Shown here in pieces: positions 46,489-57,617 of a stretch of 64,000 nt of DNA. The position numbers and the translations under genes are program-made. This DNA comes from Escallonia rubra (taxonomy: Eukaryota; Streptophyta; Magnoliopsida; Escalloniales; Escalloniaceae). Location: the NCBI GenBank assembly GCA_033065855.1, contig JAVXUO010000663.1, positions 1 to 64,000 on the forward strand, in the 5' to 3' direction. Positions within the stretch are counted from its first letter, which is position 1, and each line of letters starts with the position of its first letter. Under the pieces are notes generated by a model, which was not told the DNA's origin, made no database searches, and saw only the letters and a list, made by a program, of their open reading frames with translations.

Positions 46489-48985
46489 TGTTGGCAGTTA
46501 ATCTTGATTCACATAGTTATGACAATTGATGAGGAAGAATGAAGACATGAATAAATGAGGAGTAGCTGAAAAGTGAAAGGTTAGAGGAGTTACTCATAAC
46601 CTATGAGTGATTAATTAGGGAGATGAAAAGTGAAAGGTTTGGAAGTTGCCTTTAGGAGTTAAATGAGTCTTTAAATGTCTTAGTATAAAAATGTGTGTGA
46701 CCTAGTTATTTAAAAAAAAGAGAGAAGTAAGTGAAGTGAAAGAGAGAGTATTGTAAGTGTGGAAAGAGTGAGTGAGTTTTATGAAATAGAAGTGTTGATT
46801 GAGTAGTGAAAAATATCCAAGAGTGTTTTCTCCTCTCCATTTCCTCCTCATCTGCTATAATACTCAAAAGTATTTCCGCTGCAAATATATCTCCCTTATA
46901 TTGTGCCCACCACGCAACAAAGTGGTATTAGAGCGGAGGTTCTTATGGCGGCAACAAGTGGAGCATTTCCCTTTCCAAAGCTCGTGAAAGACAACTATGA
47001 AAGGTGGAGCATCCAAATGAAAACCTTTCTTGGTGGCCAAGATGTTTGGGAGGCCGTAGAAGAAGAATATGTGGAACCGGAAAACTTGGCCGGTGCTAGC
47101 CAAGCCGTGAAGAAGGCTGCCAAAGAAGCCCGAGTGAAAGATCAAAAGGCTCTTTCACTCATCCAACTTGGCGTCGATGACAATATTTTTGAGAAGATTG
47201 CACAGGCCACCACTGCGAAGAGAGCATGTGATACGTTGGAAAATGTTTTTAAAGGCATCGATAAGGTGAAAAAGGTGCCACTCCAAAGCCTTCGAGGTGA
47301 ATTTGAGTCTTTACAAATGAAAGACTCCGAGACGATATTTGACTACATCTCTAGAGTTCTATCGGTTGTAAACCAACTTGAAAGAAATGGTGAAGAGATG
47401 GAAGATAGTCGGATGGTCGAGAAGATCCTTCGATCTAAATTCGACAATGTAGTTGTTGCTATTGAGGAGTCCAATGACACCGAGACTATGACGGTCGATG
47501 AGCTCTCGGGCAAATTGCAAGTCCATGAGGAAAAAATCAAAAGGAGGAACAAAGAGCCTATCAAGCAAGCTCTTCAGGCCAAGATGAATATCAACGAGAG
47601 AAAAGACGACACCAATAAGAATCAAGGTGGTCGAGGTAGAGGCCGTGGACGAGGCCGCGGACGAGGTCGTGGTGTACCAACTCAGTACAATAATAATGAA
47701 TCGGGTTCAGAATTTCATCCATCTAGAGGACGAGGACGAGGACGAGGTCGAGGAAGAGGTGGCTATTATCAACGCCAAAACAAGAAAGACGTTGAATGTT
47801 TCACATGCCATCGATATGGACACTACTCTTGGGAGTGTCGAGACGAACAAAAGGAGGAAAATTTGAAGGCCCATTATGCGGAGGAAAATAAGGTGGGTAA
47901 TGACACGGTCCTGTTGGCACACGATGGATCAAAAGAAGAAAAGGAGAATTCTTGGTATCTCGATACCGGTGCCAGCAATCACATGTGTGGCTACAAACAC
48001 ATGTTTGTCGAGATGGATGAATCGATGACGGGAAATATTACGTTTGGAGACATGTCCAAAATCCCAGTCAAAGGCAAAGGCAAAATTCTGATCAAATTGA
48101 AGAATTGAGGCCATCAGTTCATCTCAAATGTTTATTATGTTCCGGAGATGAAGGCAAACATTTTGAGCATGGGTCAATTGTTGGAGAAAGGCTACGACAT
48201 GCATATGAAAGACAAATGTCTTTATTTGAGAGATAATAGAGGGAGCTTAATCGCTCGTGTTCCAATGTCGAGCAATAGGATGTTCTTGATGAATATCCAT
48301 CATGATGCACCTAAATGTTTGAAGGCCTATTTTGATAACCAATCTTGGTTATGACATTTGAGCCTTGGACATCTAAATTTTGGAGGTCTGAAATTGCTAT
48401 CGACGAAGAATATGGTAAATGGATTGCCATCGATAGTTCAGCCAGACCAACTCTGCGAGGGTTGTCTTGTCGGGAAGCAACATCGACACAGTTTCCCAAA
48501 GGAGTCGATATCGAGAGCAAAAGCGCCATTGGAGCTGATACACACTGATGTGTGTGGTCCAATCGATCTAACATCTCTTGGTAAGAACAAATACTTTCTA
48601 CTGTTCATTGATGACTATAGTAGGAAAACATGGGTTTATTTCCTCAAGCAAAAGTCAGAGGTGTTCTCAACCTTCAAAAGGTTTAAAGCTCTTGTGGAGC
48701 AGCAGAATGGATATCAGATCAAGGCGATGAGATCTGATCGAGGTGGAGAATTCATATCTAAGGAGTTCAAGGCATTCTGTGAAGAGAATGGCATCCGTCG
48801 ACCGCTTACCATTCCATATTCACCTCAACAGAATAGAGTGGTTGAAAGAAAGAATCGGTCGATAGTGAACATGACTCGAAGCATGTTGAAGAGCAAGAAT
48901 TTGCCCAAGGAATTTTGGGCTGAAGCAGTCGATTGTACGGTCTATTTGTCGAATCGAAGTCCAACAAGAAGTGAGTTGGTGGAAG
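46489..48985 (+). mobile_element. Truncated Ty1/copia element
   Basis: The 5' LTR (46489-46919, tgttggcagtt to cgcaaca) is followed by a tRNA-Met-type primer-binding site (tggtattagagc) and a gag-pol frame from 46945. Parts in order: gag (UBN2 type), a long Arg-Gly repeat tract, a zinc knuckle (CFTCHRYGHYSWEC), an aspartic protease (WYLDTGASNHM), a pre-integrase zone and an integrase core (HTDVCGP, DDYSRKTWVY). Reverse transcriptase, RNase H and the 3' LTR are absent. It is broken, with a small number of breaks besides the truncation. It starts about 110 bp after the SABATH stop codon, on the same strand. Confidence 0.88.
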
Positions 48986-49750
48986 CAGTCGATAGCGGCA
49001 CGAGCTTGCTCCAGAGATATTATTTCATAACCATTTGGGAAATCCCAGTTCAATTTTGCCCTCAGCTTCTTCTCTAAAGCCAACACCCTTTCTCGGATAT
49101 CGTACCACAACCAGTTGGTATACTCCTCAGAACAATATTGGAGCAGTCAAGTCAATACACTCGACGAATGTGTCACCCTCAATGAAACGATAAATATAGG
49201 GAGGAGAACCTCAACCTTTCAGAGTAGCTTTAATAACAGAGGGGCTAATGACTTTATTCATGGCAGCAAAGGTATTGTAAAAATCGAGACCATTTGTTTA
49301 TCCCCAAACTGTCTCAATATCCTCCATGCAAAGTAGAACGTGGAATAAAGATATCCTAAAAGACAGACACAATAGTGTCGAGAAGTCTGCAGAAGCGAAC
49401 CATGAATTCCCCATCAGGAGCGATACCATTGGATATCCTTGGACTCTCGCACACAGAAGAAGCGAGTCCATTCATCAATACATGAACGGCCTTCAAAGAG
49501 CAGAGGCCGAGAACGGAAAGCACTGGGGCTATACCCTTCTACGGTGGGTTTGGCTATCAGGCACAAGTGGTCTAGCAGTCACATATACAAAATCAAGGTG
49601 TTACTTGCAAAAGGAACACTAGGATCCTTATGCATACCATTCCAGCCGATGGTCTTTTGATTCAGCTCTTCGCTCATGAAGACTAAGGTCAAGCCTAAAG
49701 CAACGTATTGGTGGAACGTTCGCGTCCATAATCATAAAGGGTTCGGGCTT
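48986..49750 (-). other. Unidentified coding-like fragment
   Basis: The copia similarity stops near 48985 and is followed by GC-richer sequence with open frames, mostly on the minus strand. One reading (49110-48820) begins near 'LWYDIRERVLALEKKLR', and another, upstream on that strand, has 'FYFAWRILRQFGDKQ'. The style recalls plant mobile-domain proteins but the resemblance is too weak to name. It could be a pseudogene or a captured piece. Confidence 0.25.
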
Positions 49751-51523
49751 TCAAACGTTTAAATGATCATATATGTTTTTCCAATAATTCATACGTGATA
49801 TATATGGAACGTATATATGCTATGATTACTCCGGCCGTTTATGCTACAGATCTGGAACACCTTAATGTGTAGTTTAAATATGTAAGAATAAAGTTTGAAG
49901 CCATCACTCAATATGATCAACTAAAATCAACACGCTTACTTTTTTTGCGCATAGGGCAAGATCCTAAATATTTTACCTTTAGAACTGAAACCATGTAGCA
50001 ATCAACGGAATATTCTATAAGGATGGGAACTGGGACCTAGTCCTAATAGGATTGCAACTACAGAAACCCACCTATTAAGAGCCCATAGAACTATATACAC
50101 GCCCCAACCCACCTATTAAGAGCCCATAGAACTATGAAATAAACTGTCGCATATTCAAGTAAGGTCCTACCTTATGTAACTAGTTAATGTAAGACGTTGC
50201 AATACATTGATTTTTTCGTCTACATATATGATGGAAAAGCTTTGTATGTTGCACGCCATCATAAATGGTTGTACGTGATGAGCAAAGAATGACAAATATG
50301 TTATCAATGAACGCTTTAGAGCAAAGGTATAGTCAAGACGATGCCATTTTGGACACGACACGCATACAAATCCGCCACAGATTGACTTTGCACAACCCAA
50401 TCTTCTTGACACAGTAAAAGAAGTTAGATACATGCACAAACATGAGAGGATAAAGACCAGGAGCTAGAATGCGACTCTGAGAACTTAGCCATAGCAATTA
50501 TGTAGCAATGTAGACCATCTAAAGGTGGTATATAGGAAAGGGGACCCTGTCAATTGTAGAAAGTATTAATGTGGCGTTACAATATTGATTTAATTATATT
50601 TGGAATACCCGAAGTAGTGCATTTTGGTCCATGTCCTAATTTCCAAATAAGGAGACACCAAACTAGACTCAAGCCCCCATCTTTGAAGGCCCAGAATAGA
50701 AGCCTAAAAAGTTATTGGAGACTTGGAGTTTCAAATCTCTTAATTGGAAGTGAAAATCTTTATGTTTACCTGTAATGTAGAAAATGAAAACCTTTATGTT
50801 ATCTGTGATTACGGTTGTTCTTTTGTTTGTCTTCAATTCCAAAATTAACCTTTGATTGGGAATGATTGCTTATTGTTACGATGTATATTATTTTTCATGG
50901 AGATTACAAATAAGTGAAGATACTGAAAAATGTATAGCGTGAGAGTTATTTCGTATATGTGACTCTGGTGACAACGATCATAGATTGACATGAATATAAT
51001 TACAGAGGATACTAATGTTACGACGTCCATCCCTCACCAAACTCCATTTTTCAATGCTTATGCTCCACGGGCGTGACGAAAGAAAATTTAATGGTATTTT
51101 ATTATACATTCTGATAAAGCCAGGAGAGTGACAAATTCAATTTGCATATGGAAACTGGTACCTCATTAAGTAGAAAATATGCATGTCCCTAATTTCGTGT
51201 GACAAACGGCTGTGACGTTTCTTTCGTTTTATCTTTATCTTTTTTTCCTTTTTAGCATCATTGGGCAAAGTATACAAAGGAAAGTCAAATTTTAATTTTC
51301 TACCTTTTATTTTCATACCTTCAAATGCTTGTTCACATCATGATTTAGATGGAATATTTTGTAATTAATTCATTTTAGTGGCAGATTAAGAGCTGGACAA
51401 GCATTTGAGGAGGAATGAATGATACTAACATTCCCTTGATACAATCTCGGAATACAAGGAAGATAACTTTGATGACTGTACGTTTACAATATTTGTTTTC
51501 CTGCTTTTGTTTTTCAGATTTTA
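49751..51523. other. Intergenic, no gene seen
   Basis: Ordinary AT-rich sequence. A 30-bp direct repeat lies near 50066 and 50107 ('acccacctattaagagccca'). Confidence 0.6.
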
Positions 51524-52485
51524 GGGTCTGTTTGGTATGGCTTTCAGTTTTTAGTTTTTTTTTTCTAAAAAAAAGAGAAGAGCTTTAGTTTTTTTTTTTC
51601 ACCAGTTTAAAAAACTGGTGGCTGTTTGACAGAATTTATTTTAAAAAAAAAACTGACAAAAGACCGGCGATGGCAAGGCGGGCGAGTGATCGGTGATGGC
51701 AAGGCGGGCGAGTGACCGGCGACAACGACTCCACTGGCCAACATCCTCTGCTGGCGACGACGATGAGGACACTGGACTTCACCGGTGACCTGTGACCAGT
51801 CAACAGTCAACTCCTTTCAGATTTCATTGAAGTCTGCCTGAATGCTATGTGTATTATCGGAAAGAATCCGATCTCGAGCGTCTCATATATTTTCAGTTCC
51901 CACTCCTGAGCAAGTCTGCGTGAATGCTATGTGTATTATCGGAAAGAATCCGCCATCGACGAGCTCGAGAAGCTCCGTCAGCCCCTCTCCACTGCCGTCG
52001 CCGACGAAACCCAGCTCGCCCTCGAACACCACACCCTCACCCAAAACCCACCAACCCCAGAAACCCTAGAGAAATAAGCCGATGATGACGTGATTGGGGA
52101 TCTGTTGAACCCAGCTCGCCCTCGATTGCCGACCATGTTTGATGTCAAGCCGGTGGTAGGGCTTTCGGACGGAGGGGGAGATAGAGAGAAGAAAGAGAGA
52201 TGAAAGAAGTCCATAAAAGTGGGTTTTATACCCAGCTCGAAAAATTGCATTTTTGTTGCCAGTGAGGCTCGAACGGGGGACCTCATTAATGTGCATGAAG
52301 GCTCCGCGTGAAAAGAGAAGAAGAAAAGAGCTTTGAGCTCTTTTTAAAAATGGCCAGCTCTTTTTAATCTCTTGGGCTTTTTTTAAAAAGAGAAGTCAAC
52401 CAAACATCCCACTTTTATGGGCTTTTGCAAAAAAAAAGAGAAGAGGGTCAAAAAAGAGCAAAAAAAATGCCTGTCAAACGGCCCC
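51524..52485. mobile_element. Tourist-like MITE with a coding-like insert
   Basis: Left end GGGTCTGTTTGG and right end (inverted) GGGGCCGTTTGAC, each flanked by TTA (51521-51523 and 52486-52488), the PIF/Harbinger duplication. At 962 bp it is long for a MITE. The middle is GC-rich and has a frame from about 51929 to 52077 reading ECYVYYRKESAIDELEKLR and ending in a stop. The start of that frame is duplicated 83 bp upstream ('gaatgctatgtgtattatc' at 51840 and 51923). Confidence 0.7.
52220..52310 (-). repeat. Possible tRNA-derived fragment within the MITE
   Basis: On the minus strand 'cccccgttcgagcctcac' resembles a polymerase III B box or tRNA T-arm. No A box, acceptor stem or poly-A tail could be matched, so it is listed only as a possible SINE scrap. 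Confidence 0.2.
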
Positions 52486-52488
52486 TTA

Positions 52489-52960
52489 GTATTCAGTTCC
52501 GAAATCTGATTGTGTACTTTTACCCTTTTTTTCAGTTTTTCGTATCTATTTTTTTTTCAGTTTTCTGTACGTTTACCATTTTCATTTCCATTTTCAGCAA
52601 CTTTTTTAGATCCATTCCTGTAGGTTTAGCATTTTCTATACTATTTGTACCCATATCTTTCCATTTTAATCCTACTTTAACCTAACAAATTATTTTTATA
52701 CCCTCCATTTATCTTCCCAACAACCACTCCATACCCACCTTTTACTTCTCTTAATAAAGCCATCACTCTACCTTAACGTCGGGCCCACCCCAGCCCAAGC
52801 CCTTCACGTCTTCCCCTGTTTTGCTTGTCTCATACTTCCCCTCCCCCTTCCCCTTCCTTTCTTCCCCGGCCCACATTTGTGTGTGACATCCCCTTCCCCT
52901 TCCCCTTCATGACTTCCTCTTCCCCTTCCCCTTCGCTATACGCGGACTTCCCCTTCCCTT
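52489..52960. other. Pyrimidine-rich low-complexity stretch
   Basis: Includes T-rich frames (52425-52685) and 'ccccttcccctt' runs around 52840-52955. No gene. Confidence 0.6.
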
Positions 52961-53215
52961 TACTTTTACGAATATAAGTAAAGAAAGGAAAAAAAATAGA
53001 AAAAAATCAAGTTTAACGAGCATTGTCTAACATAGAAAAAATCCAAGTTTATATATTGTTTACTTTTATGTATATAAGTAAAGAAAGGAAAAAAAATAGA
53101 AAAAATCCAAGTTTAACGAGCATTGTCAAGCATAGAAAAAAATCGAGTTTAAAATATTGTTTACTTTTACGTATATAAGTAAAGAAAGGAAAAAAATAGA
53201 AAAAATAATTTTAGT
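52961..53215. repeat. 100-bp tandem repeat
   Basis: Three starts of 'tacttttacgtatataagt' (52961, 53061, 53162), each followed by 'aaagaaaggaaaaaa' and 'caagtttaacgagcattgt'. It lies just downstream of the Harbinger transposase remnant on that gene's strand and may belong to the same element. Confidence 0.8.
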
Positions 53216-53469
53216 AAGTTTATCACCGCGTTGATAAACACCTTACAACGTACAGATAATTAAATAATTTACCGAAGTAGCGCGACACACAAGGCGATGA
53301 ATAAAAAATGAAGACAAAAATTGTTAAAAAGAAAGAAAAAAATTCAAGTTTAACGAGCATTGTCATAGTACATATAAAAATCCATAATAAAACATACATT
53401 ACCCAAATTAAAATCATAAAACATACTAGTCAACACATTGACAATCAATAACTAGTTGTAACCTAACAA

Positions 53470-54879
53470 TCACCTACGGCGGCGGCGATCAGTAGCAGCA
53501 ACATGATCCCTCCATATATGATCAGCCAACTCATCGCTGAAGTTGGCCATGCGGTTACTCGCTGCCTGCGAGAAGTCGAGACTTGCAAAAATAGTTGCAT
53601 CATCCCCAGGTACTCGAATTCCTTCTGCCATGTAATCATTAAAGAGAGGGTCGTCTGGCATATTTAGGCGAATGAAGTTGTGCAAAACAAAACAAGTGTT
53701 GACGATACTGTTTTGCCTGATGAGGTTGTAGTTCGACATTAACCTTAAAATTGGAAAATTGGCCTTCAGAACTCCAAAGCATCATTCAATAACATTACGC
53801 AAAGATGGGTGTCTGTAGTTAAACATTTCCCTAGGTCCTCTCGGTGCATTCATTGGTCCTTCAAAGTCGTGAAGGTGGTAGCGCTCACCACGATATGGGG
53901 CTAAATAATCATCCACCTTACTGTATCCACTATCGACCACGTAATACTTATATGCGAACCAAAATTCGTGTATCGTCTTCCATAATTTTTTTTTTCTAAT
54001 TTGGACTCTAACTAATGAGAATATGGTCATAATGCGGTAACTCATTTACTTACTCGGAGGGGGGCAAGGTAATTTAACATCTGCTGATGTGATGACTTCG
54101 ACATGAACTCTTGAATCATTCGCACTTCCCTCCCATCCCACATGGACAAATGTGAACATCATGTTGAAGTTACACGCGGCCATCACGTTTTGGGATATAT
54201 TCCCTTTCCTTGAACGACATGCATTCATCTTCGACTTAGGTACAACGGCAGCCACAATTATGCCGTCAATCACACCAATGCAATCCTGTAGAAACACAGT
54301 GCATTTAAATCACGTTAGTCAGCGGCCCAACATTAATCTGAATTACGAACAACATAGCCTTAACTGAAGCTAGTACCTTGAAGTATGGGTAATACTTTGA
54401 ACTATTTTGTATGTCTGTAGCCTGCGGTTTTATGATTAACAAAACAAGGTAACCCAAAGCCCGAGCAACACGTTTAATGGTTCAGCGTATGGTATCAAGT
54501 GAGCGTTGAAACTGCTCACACAATTGCCGCATTCGTTCTGTGTGACTAACGCAATTCAAGAAAATACCCGCCGCCTCTTCAATACCGACGTGAGTGTGTG
54601 CCATCACTAAGCCATCCATTATCCCTAAGAGTCGTTGCCAACATTCTAAACGCATCCAGATACATGCTCATTACATTATACATTCTAGACGGATGACCAT
54701 TCAATAATTCTTGCACATGAGCACTCCCAGTAAGTATAGACGTATACATAGGCCTTGGGACCCTATCTAATGCTGCACATGTCCATTCTATTTCCTCTAA
54801 CATGTAAACATCATGAAGATCATCACGATGATGACGTGTCACCATTAGGCCATGTAGCATTGGCTTGCGAAGATGACAT
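53470..54879 (-). pseudogene. PIF/Harbinger (HARBI1-like) DDE transposase, decayed
   Basis: Minus-strand segments read in family order. First comes an N-terminal helical part (SAHVQELLNGHP, 54860-54579), then an ERMRQLCEQFQRSLDTIR stretch in another frame (about 54560-54460). A splice-like acceptor before 54294 is followed by the DDE core: DCIGVIDG with the first Asp at 54267, GWEGSANDSRV with the second at 54117, and RHPSLRNVIE with the Glu at 53787. The C-terminus ends with CFVLHNFIR. The triad is present. The gene is nonetheless dead: a frameshift near 54590, a stop near 54465 and a TGA right after the catalytic Glu block (53784-53782). Confidence 0.87.
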
Positions 54880-55179
54880 TGCAGTATAATAATTATGCAA
54901 ATGATAACTTCAATAACCTTTTACTAAATGAATAAAATATTTGTCAAGCAGTGGTTTACACATACAGGCACACTAACATAAGATAGAACATTGCATAAAT
55001 TTCGAACAGTCAACGTTAATATAAGATAAAAAACATAATCAACCACAATCATTCCAAAATTGCCACTGATACACAACAATGGACTTGCCCATCACAAATG
55101 TTGAGATAATAAATATAGCAGAAACTCACACATAGCATGAATTTTGGAAAACACAGTTCATCATAACCAAACACAGATC

Positions 55180-56217
55180 CTAGGGAACCAAAGATGCCAA
55201 CCACTGCAAACAACAAAAGTCGGGGCAATCGAGGAACGTGATGCAGAGATCCTTCTCTCTAAAACAGCGCATTATAGCCACGTATTGCTCACTAGGAACG
55301 TACGGAAGTTCATTGAGTTCCTTCATGCACCTGCTAATGTTGTACACATAATCAACGTTGTGCTTTTGTTGGAATCTTGAGTTAACCTCAAGCTGATATT
55401 TCTATGCTTTAGCCTTGGAGCACTCCGTCCTCGCATCTAGTGCAATGTCCATTTTCATGGACTTTGACTCCTTGCTAAAACGCACGTTGACGGGGGTACC
55501 CCCTTACCTATGTTTCATCCCGACATACGTAACATGAATATCATCATCATCAAGGTCAATAGCAACGCCCCTTCCTACTAGAAGCTCTGACATACTCATG
55601 CTCGTTCTCCTTCTCCTCAGCACTAGTCAAAGGTCGTTGCATTGATGAACATGTCAGTTTACCGGTTGCCGTGGACTCCGAGTAAATTAGGGCCAGATTA
55701 TCGTAATTTGCACACCCCATCCTACAGAACTACCTAGCTCTTTTGTTCACCTACATAAAATTCACGTAAAATTTAGTGCGTTATACGTACATATGCAAAG
55801 CATTGCAACCTAAATTAAGGTCAATATAATGTATAGTTAAGATGAGTGTGGTACCCTTATGCAGTTATTTCAAACGTCGTCTGAATCAGTGCACGTCTTG
55901 GTTGCGTGGTCCCATCCGAACCCAATGTGATTCCGTAACTTGGTAAACTCACGATACCTACTACGCAACCTATATTACTTTGACGTTAGCTGTGACCGTT
56001 TGTACCTTATGCCGATCCCCGCAAACATGTCATTCTCAAGCTACTCCCATTGTTTATCCTTAAAGGTGGAAGACTGATGGGGACGTTTTTGTTTCAGCTC
56101 TACCATTAAATTGACAAATAACGTCTCTACATGTGGAGGCCACAAAGCTTCATCAAGTCTCTCGTCATTGGAACCTCCCCCTTGAAAAATAGAAATGTCC
56201 CCAAACGAATCAGACAT
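55180..56217 (-). pseudogene. PIF/Harbinger Myb/SANT-like accessory gene, decayed
   Basis: Starts MSDSFGDISIFQGGG at 56217 and runs into a Myb/SANT-like DNA-binding block (KDKQWE, then GIGIRYKRSQL, YRLRSRYREFTKL and the typical GFGWD-like end). The C-terminal part (SRCMKELNELPYVPSEQY, then FREKDLCITFL) fits the family tail. In PIF/Harbinger elements this protein binds the ends and brings in the transposase. At least two in-frame stops fall within the Myb block, with a frameshift at GFG/WD and more stops further on. It lies upstream of the transposase gene on the same strand, the usual arrangement. Confidence 0.8.
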
Positions 56218-56586
56218 CTACAATTATGCACATAAAACATATTAAAACCTCCCATTTATGCGGTTTCATGTCATGTAGCTACTTTGCATGTGCAATAGTT
56301 AATGATAACATCACATTGTATTTAATTTCTCGAATTGAATGAGTGTGTATCGTCTTCAATAAAGAAAAAGGGTATTCAAACGTGCATGTCTAATCTAAAT
56401 ACGTAAGATACTCAATATACAATACACAATGATTAATAAAGATACTCAATATTTATGCAGCGTACACGTCTCATTAACAATCTTCACAATAAGTGTTCAA
56501 AGCACATTGAAACATATAAGAGTACAGTACACGACTCGTTAAGTACAAATGACAGCTAAAAGGATGCGGGTTCACTTCTCGAGCCA

Positions 56587-56914
56587 CTATTGGCCCTCAA
56601 CTATGCCATCAGAGGCATTGGGGGGAAAGGGTGCTAGAGACTCATCGTGCAATTGTGTTCCGCTTGGTCCACCAAAACCTTGAGAATGAATTGCTAGGTC
56701 GGCCATAGGTGGTGCTGCCGGAGGAGGTGGTTCAGGAGGTTCAATACGTCTTTCCCAACGAGATTTGTAAAGGACATAAGCATCACTGACTTCACTACGT
56801 CTACAATATTTTTTAAAAACAGTTGGGAAATCCAGACACTTGCAGTTCACATTCTTTCCATGTGTCGTAAATGCCGGACCTTCGATCGACAAATACAACA
56901 TACCAACGATGCAT
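56587..56914 (-). pseudogene. Fragment like the RNase H1 hybrid-binding domain
   Basis: A short frame from the ATG at 56914 reads MHRWYVVFVDRRSGIYDTW and continues about 14 residues to a stop. The pattern WYVVFVGRxxGIYxTWxEC is that of the RNase H1 N-terminal RNA:DNA hybrid-binding domain (Pfam PF01693). A second, overlapping 104-codon frame (56901-56587) carries on in a different phase with a Pro-rich middle (EPPEPPPPAAPP). It sits about 370 bp upstream of the Harbinger Myb-like gene on the same strand, so it may have been carried by that element. Only the fragment is visible. Confidence 0.55.
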
Positions 56915-57439
56915 TGTTATCCCTAACATAAAAAAGGACATATACAACATGAGATTTATTAGCATTTATTGTTATGATTAAACCTTAATAAACATCGGTA
57001 CATTAGAGTGTTGTACAGTACCTAACAAAAGAGAAATGCCATGCCCTGTAATATTAAGTTTTTTGAAACGTAACCAAGCCAATCAACAAGTAATAAATCA
57101 GTGACAAGAGCAACACCAATTTTAATGTGGAAAACCCTCTCGCATAAAGGGAAAAACCACGAGGCAAACAAATCTACCAATCTCAACAACATAATAGTAC
57201 AAATTGTCTTCTTAACCTTTTTGCCCTAAGCTTAAGGCAACCAAATGCTAGAGATATATATAACTAACTTTCTTTCCAACTAAAGTGGAGAAATCACCAT
57301 AAGAAACGCACAAAGCAAGCAACTCCATTTTTCCCTAGCAACCACCTCTTTTATGTGCCAATGTCACAATAGCGCACAAGGAAATCACTGCTCTCTGGCC
57401 ACTAATAAGCTGCTGTTTTCTCACTGTTTTTGTCACAAA
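56915..57439. other. Spacer before the LINE
   Basis: AT-rich. It contains 'gtggaaaaccctctcgc' and 'gggaaaaaccacgag', a phrase often seen in plant retroelement DNA, but no element could be delimited. Confidence 0.4.
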
Positions 57440-57617
57440 AATAGTGGCAAACTCAGAAAAAAAACTCACTGTTGAAGCTCCCTTTCTCTTCACTGTTTAT
57501 CAGCCCAAACAGTGGCAAGTCTCACTCAATTTTTCTATCTTTCGACGCTGCGAGAGAGAAAAAAATAACCATTGCGAGAGAGATGGGTTTTCGGCGACAA
57601 GAAGGCTGCCGGGCAAC

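Larger units (their letters stand above)
53470..56914 (-). mobile_element. Decayed PIF/Harbinger element, limits approximate
   Basis: Grouping of the transposase and Myb/SANT-like pseudogenes, both on the minus strand and about 300 bp apart, with the possible hybrid-binding fragment upstream. No terminal inverted repeats with TWA duplications were found, so the true ends may lie outside these coordinates, for example to include the 100-bp repeats at 52961. Confidence 0.7.

Noticed and set aside
52425-52685. 86-codon Phe-rich frame resembling a membrane protein
   Set aside because: Arises from T-rich low-complexity DNA with no start context or family.
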